Source: Saprospiraceae bacterium (GTDB lineage Bacteria > Bacteroidota > Bacteroidia > Chitinophagales > Saprospiraceae). From it: a stretch of DNA of 64,000 bases. Where the stretch lies: contig JADLDL010000375.1 in NCBI GenBank assembly GCA_020846655.1, positions 1-64,000 of the forward strand, written 5' to 3'. This document shows, piece by piece, positions 56,718 through 64,000 of this stretch. Positions within the stretch are counted from its first letter, which is position 1. The number at the start of each line of letters is the position of its first letter. The translations under genes were made by a program, and so were the position numbers. The notes beneath the pieces were generated by a model that saw nothing but the letters and a program-made list of their open reading frames with translations, made no database searches and was not told where the DNA came from.

Positions 56718-58859
56718 TTATTTCACTTCAAACAGGGTGTCGGAAATGCCGGTATTGGCTTTGATTTCCAGCACAGTGCCGACCATCGGGACGGGGAAAA
56801 CGCCGGAAATCGTAATCTTGTGTGGAAACTGCACGCCATTCACAGCCTTGTAGTCGCCAAAGTCATTGGTCATAGTTGCCGGTTCGCCATCCTGGCCCGG
56901 CTGGACCGATACTTCCCGCACTTTGAGGCTGGAGGCCATATCGTAGTACTCCGTGGATTTTTTTCCATCCGGACGTACCACTTCAATAATATAGGCATTT
57001 TTGCCGTCAATCGCCTCAATGCCTTTGAGGGCCAGTTGGTACCCAGCCGATACGTAGTTGGCTTCTTTGCAAAAGAGGGCTTGTTCTTTCATGTCGGTCA
57101 GTTCTTCGCCTTCTAAGGGACGTGCGCCGCCCATGCCCGACTCCATGGCTTTTTCGCCGTCAAAAACGCGGTGCGACAATACCTGTCCATTCATCGTCAT
57201 GTCGATGGCGAGTTTCGTCGCATCTTTTTGTGCGATCGTCATATCGAATGAAGGCCCCGGCGTTTTCAGGTTCATTTTTGTCGTCAAGTCCTTGAGTTCT
57301 GCAATTTTTTTGGTTCCTCCGATGGCGTTGACATAGTCGGCAAGCACGGTTTGTGCGGTGACGCCAGCCGGGATAGCGACGTTATTGTCTTGGATCGGTG
57401 CGCCAAAAGCATCAAAAAAGCGCAATTTGCCGTCGGCCGAAAATTGTTTTAGCCGTTCTGCGACATCGTCTTTGTTGCCGACGACCAGGATGTATGCGCG
57501 GTCCGGCGTCACGTATTTGTTGGCCAGGCGCTGAATGTCCTCTGCCGTAACGGCTTGGAGGTTTTGCAGGTACTTTTCATAGTAGTCGGCCGGCAGGCCA
57601 TACAAGGCCGTGTTGAGGGCAAAAGTAGCCACGGTACCCGGTTGCTCCAGGCTTTGCGAGAACTGTCCGGTCATCACGTTTTTCACTACCTGCAATTCCT
57701 CTGCCGGTACTTTCTCAGCCCGTAGTTTGTTCATCTCCTTTTTGAATTCGATGATAGAGCTGTCGGTCACGGCATTGCGGACGCTGGCGTTGGCGTTGAA
57801 ATATCCCACCAGTTCATCGGCCACCAGTGCAGTACGGGCACCATAGGTGTAGCCATGCCCTTCGCGCAGGTTGGCGTCTACCCGTGACTTGAGCGGGATG
57901 CCCCCCAGAATCGTGTTCATAACCCGTGCAGCAATGGCATCCGGACTATTTTGTGGCAGTTCAACGGGATACGTGATGTTGATGACGGACTGTACGGCCC
58001 CAGGTTTGTGCACAAAATCTACTTCGCTTTTGGCGGGTTGGCTGGGCGTCTTGTAGCTGTGCGTAGGCACTTTGCCGCCGGTCCATTTGCCAAAAAACTG
58101 CTCTGCCTTGGCCAGGGCAGCGGCCTTCGTAATATCGCCGACCACAACGAGATATGCGATATTCGGTTTGAAATAGGTGTTGTAATGTGCCTTGATGGGA
58201 TCCAGGGTGATTTTCGCAAGCGAGGCTTCCGTCAGGATTTCACCATAGGGATGCTCTTTTCCATAGCGCAGAATTGCACCTACATTGCTGGCAATTTGGC
58301 CGGCATCGTCTTTGGACGAAGCCAGGCCACTTTCCGAGCGCCGCTTAGCCTTGTCCAGTTCTTCTTGCGGAAAACTGGGGTTGATCAGCACATCGGCCAT
58401 GATGCTGAGCAGTTTGTCCGAGTGTTTGCTGAGGCATGCGCCCGAAACGCCGTTGCCGTCTGAGGACAAAAATGCACCGATAAAGTCTACCTCTTCATCG
58501 ATCTTGGATTTGGAGCGGGTGCTGGTGCCTTTGGTCAGCAATTCGCCCATCAGGTCTATTGTGCCGGCCGTTTCCTTTTCCAGAACCGGGTCTTTGTCGA
58601 CAAACACCCGGAAGGAGACTTGCGGCAGTTTGTGGTTTTCTACCACGATCACCGTCAGGCCATTTGCTAATTTGGTAGTTTCGGCTTTGCCAATTTGAAT
58701 TTTAGGCGCCGAGCCGGCTTTGGGAGATGATTTGCGGATCTCGCCGCTGGGAATTGGAATTACCGGCGCACCGCTTTTGGTCTGTTGAGCAGAGAGCGGA
58801 GTATGGAATGTGGCCGTCAGGAATACTGCAGCAGCCAGCATCTGGAGATATTTTTTCAT
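56718..58859 (-). CDS. M16 family peptidase-like protein, HxxEH missing, with C-terminal extension
   Basis: M16 fold patterns, R/Y-type GHGYTYGAR; DLMGELLTKGT where HxxEH is expected. Confidence 0.85.
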   Translation of the reverse strand: MKKYLQMLAAAVFLTATFHTPLSAQQTKSGAPVIPIPSGEIRKSSPKAGSAPKIQIGKAETTKLANGLTVIVVENHKLPQVSFRVFVDKDPVLEKETAGTIDLMGELLTKGTSTRSKSKIDEEVDFIGAFLSSDGNGVSGACLSKHSDKLLSIMADVLINPSFPQEELDKAKRRSESGLASSKDDAGQIASNVGAILRYGKEHPYGEILTEASLAKITLDPIKAHYNTYFKPNIAYLVVVGDITKAAALAKAEQFFGKWTGGKVPTHSYKTPSQPAKSEVDFVHKPGAVQSVINITYPVELPQNSPDAIAARVMNTILGGIPLKSRVDANLREGHGYTYGARTALVADELVGYFNANASVRNAVTDSSIIEFKKEMNKLRAEKVPAEELQVVKNVMTGQFSQSLEQPGTVATFALNTALYGLPADYYEKYLQNLQAVTAEDIQRLANKYVTPDRAYILVVGNKDDVAERLKQFSADGKLRFFDAFGAPIQDNNVAIPAGVTAQTVLADYVNAIGGTKKIAELKDLTTKMNLKTPGPSFDMTIAQKDATKLAIDMTMNGQVLSHRVFDGEKAMESGMGGARPLEGEELTDMKEQALFCKEANYVSAGYQLALKGIEAIDGKNAYIIEVVRPDGKKSTEYYDMASSLKVREVSVQPGQDGEPATMTNDFGDYKAVNGVQFPHKITISGVFPVPMVGTVLEIKANTGISDTLFEVK

Positions 58860-58910
58860 ACAAAAATTAGTACGTTATTCGTTTTAAATTATTGATATCC
58901 AAAACAGTAA

Positions 58911-60230
58911 CTACGGTTGCTTGCCTTTGGGCATCCAGTGCAACACGACACGTGCTTTGTTTTGGAAGTATTTTTTTGCAGCGCGTTGCAGGTCAGCACG
59001 GGTAACCTTCCGGTAGCGTTCGAGTTCAGTGTTGATCAGGTTGGCGTCGCCGTAGTACATTTCATAATTGGCGAGGCTTTCGGCGATGCCGGCGACATTG
59101 TTGTTGGCCGTCACAAAGTCGGCTTCTACCTGGTTTTGCAATTTTTGAAATTCCGTTTCCGAGATCAATTCGTCCTGAACGTTGGTGATAACCTCGTCCA
59201 TTGATTTTTCCAGGTCGGCTACATTTGCGCCCATGTTGGCTACGCCGTACATGATGCAAGGAGCAGGATTTTCGAGTTCAAACGCGAAGGATCCAGCAGC
59301 CACAGCCTTTTGCTCTTCGTCGACGATTTTTTTCTGCATCCGGCTGCTTTCGCCCTGGCTGAGGAGCATAGTCAGCATTTTTACGGCGTAAAAATCCGGC
59401 GTGCCCTGTGCAGGAACATGATAGGCAAAAACCACGGCTGGGAGTTGGACGTTGTCAAAAATCGTATCGCGCACTTCGCTGGTCATGGCGGGCTCTACGA
59501 TTTTAGGGCGATAGATCTCCGTTTTGCCGCGCGGAATGTCTTTAAAGTACACATCGATCAGTTTTTTGGTTTGTTCGATGTCGATATCTCCGGCGATGGA
59601 AAGGATAGCGTTGTCCGGGCGATAAAAATCCTGATAAAATTGCACGTAGTCCTGTTCCTGGGCGGCATCAAGGTGTTCCATCGAGCCGATCGGCATGTGC
59701 TTGTAGGGGTGTTTGGTGTACAGGTGCGAAACGGCTTCTTCGAGCAGGCGACCGTAGGGCTGGTTGTCGTAGCGCATCCGGCGTTCTTCTTTGACCACCT
59801 GGCGCTGTGTTTCGATACCGATTTGCTCTACTTTGGCGTGCATCATGCGCTCGCTTTCGAGCCAAAGGCCGAGGCCGAGCTGATTGCTCGGTAGTTTTTC
59901 GTAGTAGAACGTCCGATCGAAGGTAGTATTGGCGTTGTTCATGCCGCCGGCGTTGCTGATGTAGTCGTCAAATTCGCCCCGTTTGATGTTTTCGGAGCCT
60001 TCAAACAGCAAGTGTTCAAAGAAATGCGCGAAGCCGGTGCGTTCGGGTTTTTCATTTTTAGAGCCAACATGGTACATGACCGAAACGGCCACAATCGGTG
60101 TGGAATGATCCTCGTGTAGCAGCACTTTCAGGCCATTCGGCAATTCGTACTCTACAAATTTAATATTCTGGCCTGTAGCTGTTGCCAGCCAGCCAAACAG
60201 TAACATGAAAACTGGAATACATCTTTTCAT
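58911..60230 (-). CDS. M16 family zinc peptidase
   Basis: GFAHFFEHLLFEGSENIKRGEFD: intact HxxEH. Confidence 0.92.
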   Translation of the reverse strand: MKRCIPVFMLLFGWLATATGQNIKFVEYELPNGLKVLLHEDHSTPIVAVSVMYHVGSKNEKPERTGFAHFFEHLLFEGSENIKRGEFDDYISNAGGMNNANTTFDRTFYYEKLPSNQLGLGLWLESERMMHAKVEQIGIETQRQVVKEERRMRYDNQPYGRLLEEAVSHLYTKHPYKHMPIGSMEHLDAAQEQDYVQFYQDFYRPDNAILSIAGDIDIEQTKKLIDVYFKDIPRGKTEIYRPKIVEPAMTSEVRDTIFDNVQLPAVVFAYHVPAQGTPDFYAVKMLTMLLSQGESSRMQKKIVDEEQKAVAAGSFAFELENPAPCIMYGVANMGANVADLEKSMDEVITNVQDELISETEFQKLQNQVEADFVTANNNVAGIAESLANYEMYYGDANLINTELERYRKVTRADLQRAAKKYFQNKARVVLHWMPKGKQP

Positions 60231-60376
60231 AACGATGGTTTGAAATTGAACATTTTGGCGTCAAAAAGCAGCGCAAAAGTGCAGAGATCGGCGCTAATTT
60301 TTGCCTGGTTTCGATAAACGAATGCCAACGTTCGCCCAAAAGCGTCAGACCGAAGGGGTTTGTGTCCGACAAACAA

Positions 60377-60405
60377 AGAAGGGGCAGCCTGAGACTGCCC
60401 CTTCT
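60377..60405 (-). terminator. intrinsic terminator downstream of the YkuK-like gene
   Basis: AGAAGGGGCAG / CTGCCCCTTCT, T-rich 3' side on the minus strand. Confidence 0.75.
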
Positions 60406-60457
60406 GGTATCGGGATGATACCGCTGGGTAAGGAACAAATAGGGGCTTCTGCCAGGC

Positions 60458-60928
60458 TTAAATCACTTTGTCCGCACAGGAAGAGGAAGCAAAAGCGTCG
60501 GGTTTGGCTTTGAACACAAAACCCATGCTAAGGATGTACCCCATCGCTTCTTTCAAGGCTGTATTGCTTTCGAACGTGGGATCGGTGTTGATATCGGCAT
60601 GTACTTCCAGGGCGATATCATACCGGTCCAACAATTCGCAGAGCGAATAGGCCACCTCTACCGAGCGGCCAACCTCCAGGATCATCCGTTCGCGGAGGGT
60701 CATGGTGCGCTGCATTTTGTCGTTGGAAATGAACATGAAGCCGCCTCTTTTTTCCCGCAAAAACACGATAACTGTAGCGAAATGTACTTCTCCGCCAATC
60801 ACTTGCGAGTCTGTTCCAATACAAACCTTGAGCTGATAGCCCGCAGCGGTTTCTCTGCGGATCGTTTCTTCTACCGCTGTGAGCAAGGGTTGATCAATAC
60901 GCTGCCCATTGAGTCTTCTCCAATGCAT
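60458..60928 (-). CDS. YkuK/DUF458-type RNase H-like protein
   Basis: VCIGTDSQVIGGEVHFATVIVFLR...EVHADINTDPTFESN. Confidence 0.8.
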   Translation of the reverse strand: MHWRRLNGQRIDQPLLTAVEETIRRETAAGYQLKVCIGTDSQVIGGEVHFATVIVFLREKRGGFMFISNDKMQRTMTLRERMILEVGRSVEVAYSLCELLDRYDIALEVHADINTDPTFESNTALKEAMGYILSMGFVFKAKPDAFASSSCADKVI

Positions 60929-61131
60929 AAGATGGTAAATGTTTGGTGATGAAACAAAAAGAGATCAGGTCACTTTTAACAGGGCGGGTGCAGGCGATTC
61001 AATTTTAATTGCCGGATAATCAAAGAATGCCCCAAATTTAGCATTCAGAATAGCGATTTGGGGCAATATGTTCCAAATTTAATGTATACTTAAACCAAAC
61101 TTTTGCTAAAAGAGTTCCGGGATTTACACGA

Positions 61132-61641
61132 ATGAACAAATCTTCCTTTATCAAACGGGTCAATTCGCCATTTTGGATGCGCCTATTTCTGCTGTGGAAA
61201 CTGCCGGCAGCCTGGTTCATGGGAGTCCGGGTGGAATCCTGCACACCACAGCGCGCTGTGGTGTGTTTGCCGTATGGCTGGCGGTCACAAAACCCATTTC
61301 GGTCAACCTATTTCGCGGCGCAATGTGCTGCGGGTGAATTATCAACCGGCCTGTTGGCGCTGGTAGCCTTACAGGAAAGAGATCCGGTATCCATGCTGGT
61401 GCTTCGAATAGAAGCTGAATTTCTGAAAAAAGCCGACCAGGCCCTGCTATTTACTTGTGAAGAGGGCGACTTGGTAGAGTCGGCGCTTGATGAAACGTTT
61501 CGGACCCGCCAAGCCCAGGTTGTGCGGCTGAGCACTGTGGGTCGGTTGCCGGATGGAACGGAAGCGGCCCGGATGTGGATTACCTGGTCCTTCAAAGCGA
61601 GGGCCGCAAAACGTCTGGCCCGGAAAGAGGGTCTCCTGTAA
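61132..61641 (+). CDS. DUF4442 (hotdog-fold thioesterase-like) protein
   Basis: CTPQRAVVCLPYGWRSQNPFRSTYFAAQCAAGELSTGLLAL. Confidence 0.8.
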   Translation: MNKSSFIKRVNSPFWMRLFLLWKLPAAWFMGVRVESCTPQRAVVCLPYGWRSQNPFRSTYFAAQCAAGELSTGLLALVALQERDPVSMLVLRIEAEFLKKADQALLFTCEEGDLVESALDETFRTRQAQVVRLSTVGRLPDGTEAARMWITWSFKARAAKRLARKEGLL

Positions 61642-61646
61642 AGAAA

Positions 61647-61678
61647 ATGCGCCCCGCCGGAAAACCGACGGGGCGCAT
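61647..61678. terminator. bidirectional intrinsic terminator
   Basis: ATGCGCCCCG...CGGGGCGCAT between convergent genes. Confidence 0.8.
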
Positions 61679-61706
61679 GGTGTATTAAAACCAGGCAATG
61701 CCTGTT

Positions 61707-64000
61707 TTAGTGGCTGACAACCAATTTGCGCGCACCAACTTCGTGTCCGGTGCGGAAACGAACCAGGTAAACGCCATCAGGCAGCAGGCTGCAATCCAGG
61801 CGAATCACTACCTGTTGGTCGCTGAGTTGGCGCAGTACTTCGCGGCCCATAGCATCCAACACGCTGATTTCCAGTGTCGAAGCAGGCAGGTTGGACAATA
61901 CGACCTGCGTCAGGCCAGTCGTCGGATTTGGGCGGATCGAAACGCCACGCAACCAGATGGGTTCGACAGCCGAAGTGGTATTGCCGACCACGATGCCTTC
62001 GATAGCAACTAAGCAGCCGTTGGCATCTTTGACGTTGACAACATACGTGCCTTCCGTAAGGCCGGTCAGGTCTTCGGTCGTTCCGACCACCTGGTTTTCC
62101 CGGGTCCAAACATAGGAGTAGGGCTGAGATCCACCACCAACGGTGATGTCGATAGCACCATTGCCTTGGTTGTTTACGTCGTTGGTAACACCCGAGACCG
62201 CCACCAGAATGGGTTCGGTGATGATTACGCTAAAGGTGCAGGAGCCAATGTTGCCGCTGGCATCTTTGTAGGTGTAGGTTTGAGCGGTAGTGCCTACCGG
62301 GAAAACAGAGCCGCTGGGCAAACCTTCGGTTTGATTCCAGTTGCCACTGTTGCTCAGGCAGTTATCAACCGCTACCGGTGCGCCGTAGTTGATGGTATTT
62401 TCGTACCAGCAGCTAACAATATTCGCCGGACAACTTACCGTAGGAGCAATATCATCCACCACCGTTACAGTAATCGTGGAGGAGGAAACGTTGCCCGCAT
62501 CATCGGTAGCCCAAATGGTTACCTCATGGCTACCCACTTGTGAGCAGTCGAAGGAGTTGGGCGAAATCGTGGAATTGCTGACGGAACAGTTATCCGAAAC
62601 AACAGCGCCCAAGGACTGAAGGGTTGCGGTTGCATTGCCGCTGGCGCTCAGGCTGAGGCTGGTGTTTTGTGCGGCGATAACGGGGGCTTCCTGGTCCGTA
62701 GCGGCCAGCGTGAACGAATTGTTGATGGCGCAGCCATTCGCATCGGTCAGTGTAACCGTATAGCTTCCTGGCGACAGGCCGGAAACGGAGCCTGTGTTGA
62801 GGCCATTGCTCCAAACAAAGGCATAGGGTTCAGTACCGCCGGTCGCTGTCACATCAATGACGCCGGAGGGATCGTTGGCGCATACCGGGTTTACCGTCAC
62901 CGAGGAGGCATCCAGTGCTTCCGGTTCGGTTACGGCGCCTTCAGCATTCAGTTGGCAGCCGTTGGCATCGGTGATCGTCGCGGTGTATGCGCCCGGGCTG
63001 AGGTTGCTGATGCTGGCTGTTGTTTCGCCATTGCTCCATAGGTAGGTGAACGGTTCTGTGCCGCCGGTGATCGCCAACGAAACACTGCCATTGGCTTGGC
63101 CAAAGCAGGCAATATTGGTGATGGATGTACCAGCCGTGATGATACAGTTGTAGGAATTTACAACCACTGTTTCAACATCCATACAGCCATTCGCGTCCGT
63201 CACGGTAACCGTATAAGCGTTTGGTGTCAAACCAGTTATGCTGGCTGTCGTTTCACCATTGCTCCACAAGTAGGTATAATTGGCAACGCCGCCATTCGGG
63301 CTGGCAGATGCCGTACCGTCGTTGGCGCCGGCAGCCGTTTCGGCACTTACGGTCGTCATGGTGCTCAGCAAGGACGGTTCGCTGATGGAAATGTTCAGAA
63401 TAACGGCGCAATTGGTTACGTCTTTTACCTCGACGGTATACGTGCCAGGAGCCAGATTTTCAACACTGGGCGTGCTGCCACCGTTGCTCCAGGTGTACGT
63501 CAAGGGGTCATTGCCGCCGGCTTGCGCTACAATCGCTGTGCCGTTTGCCACACCAAAACAAGTCACGTTGGTACCGGAAATACCGCCGGTCAACGCGCAG
63601 TCAAACGCATTCACCGTAACATTTTGTGTAACGGAGCACCCATTGGCATCCGTGACGACAACCATGTAGGTGCCTGGCGCCAATCCGGAAATAGTTTGGG
63701 TGGTTTCGTTGTTGTCCCACAAATAGGTGTAGCCGCTGGTGCCGCCAGCTGGGCTTGCTGTTGCGGTGCCATCATTTACTCCGGCAGCCGTTTGCGAGGT
63801 AGCGCTGGCATTGGCAGCCAAAATTGCAGGTTCGCTGATGGTAACGGCTGTTGCTGCACTGCAATTTTCGCCATCGGTAACCGTCACACCATAGGTGCCG
63901 GCAGCCAGGTTGGAAATGCTTTGTGTAGTTTCGCCATTGCTCCAAACAAATGCATAGGTAGCATTGCCACCTGCTGGCGTGACAGCGGCTGTGCCGTTAG
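61707..64000 (-). CDS. very large SprB-repeat/HYR surface protein with T9SS type A sorting domain, N-terminus beyond the right edge
   Basis: C-terminus VSIRPNPTTGLTQVVLSNLPASTLEISVLDAMGREV...GVYLVRF; HYR domain; tandem modules of the form YTYLWSNGETTASITGLTPNAYTVTVTDANGC. The frame stays open past the track's 63887 to base 64000. Confidence 0.9.
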   Translation of the reverse strand, partial: NGTAAVTPAGGNATYAFVWSNGETTQSISNLAAGTYGVTVTDGENCSAATAVTISEPAILAANASATSQTAAGVNDGTATASPAGGTSGYTYLWDNNETTQTISGLAPGTYMVVVTDANGCSVTQNVTVNAFDCALTGGISGTNVTCFGVANGTAIVAQAGGNDPLTYTWSNGGSTPSVENLAPGTYTVEVKDVTNCAVILNISISEPSLLSTMTTVSAETAAGANDGTASASPNGGVANYTYLWSNGETTASITGLTPNAYTVTVTDANGCMDVETVVVNSYNCIITAGTSITNIACFGQANGSVSLAITGGTEPFTYLWSNGETTASISNLSPGAYTATITDANGCQLNAEGAVTEPEALDASSVTVNPVCANDPSGVIDVTATGGTEPYAFVWSNGLNTGSVSGLSPGSYTVTLTDANGCAINNSFTLAATDQEAPVIAAQNTSLSLSASGNATATLQSLGAVVSDNCSVSNSTISPNSFDCSQVGSHEVTIWATDDAGNVSSSTITVTVVDDIAPTVSCPANIVSCWYENTINYGAPVAVDNCLSNSGNWNQTEGLPSGSVFPVGTTAQTYTYKDASGNIGSCTFSVIITEPILVAVSGVTNDVNNQGNGAIDITVGGGSQPYSYVWTRENQVVGTTEDLTGLTEGTYVVNVKDANGCLVAIEGIVVGNTTSAVEPIWLRGVSIRPNPTTGLTQVVLSNLPASTLEISVLDAMGREVLRQLSDQQVVIRLDCSLLPDGVYLVRFRTGHEVGARKLVVSH
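61900..64000 (-). repeat. tandem SprB-type repeat units in coding DNA
   Basis: Repeated minus-strand modules [Y(T/A)(Y/F)xWSNGxxTxSIxxLxPGxYTVTVTDANGC]; conserved TGGAGCAATGG-type segments recur on the plus strand as tcgccattgctcca. Confidence 0.8.

Noticed and set aside
1-64000. CRISPR array, prophage, transposon, defence island or tRNA genes
   Set aside because: No regularly spaced short repeats, integrase/transposase, phage structural genes, Cas or restriction motifs, or tRNA cloverleaf patterns were noticed by eye; tRNAscan-SE and CRISPR finders were not run.

Overview
The window is a gene-dense chromosomal segment of a Bacteroidota bacterium, probably Saprospiria/Chitinophagia-like. Support for this: recurrent TAnnTTTG promoter -7 elements, T9SS sorting domains, PorP/SprF, DUF1599 next to a DoxX/BT_3928-type gene, and MiaE. 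I support about 48 protein-coding genes, several intrinsic terminators and a set of promoter-like motifs. I found no rRNA, tRNA, CRISPR array, transposase or prophage. Most content is housekeeping: aspartate kinase, MtgA, CBS, PlsC, P-type ATPase, two phosphoglucose isomerases, thiolase, FolE, DapF, DegP-like protease, YajC, M16 peptidases and photolyase. Points of most interest: (1) a GH13-like gene running off the left edge that the ORF track does not report; (2) a three-gene T9SS-type operon (unknown anchored protein, CHU_C surface protein, PorP/SprF barrel fused to coiled-coil and OmpA-like C-terminus); (3) a nicotinate phosphoribosyltransferase-like protein that keeps both ends of the fold but lacks the catalytic centre; (4) a 1029-aa exported, mostly coiled-coil protein; (5) a stand-alone HNH-AP2 gene; (6) a steroid-5-alpha-reductase-like/SDR gene pair; (7) several proteins whose catalytic motifs are replaced (rhodanese Cys to Ser, amidohydrolase HxH lost, M16 HxxEH lost). 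All calls come from reading the sequence; no database search was run.
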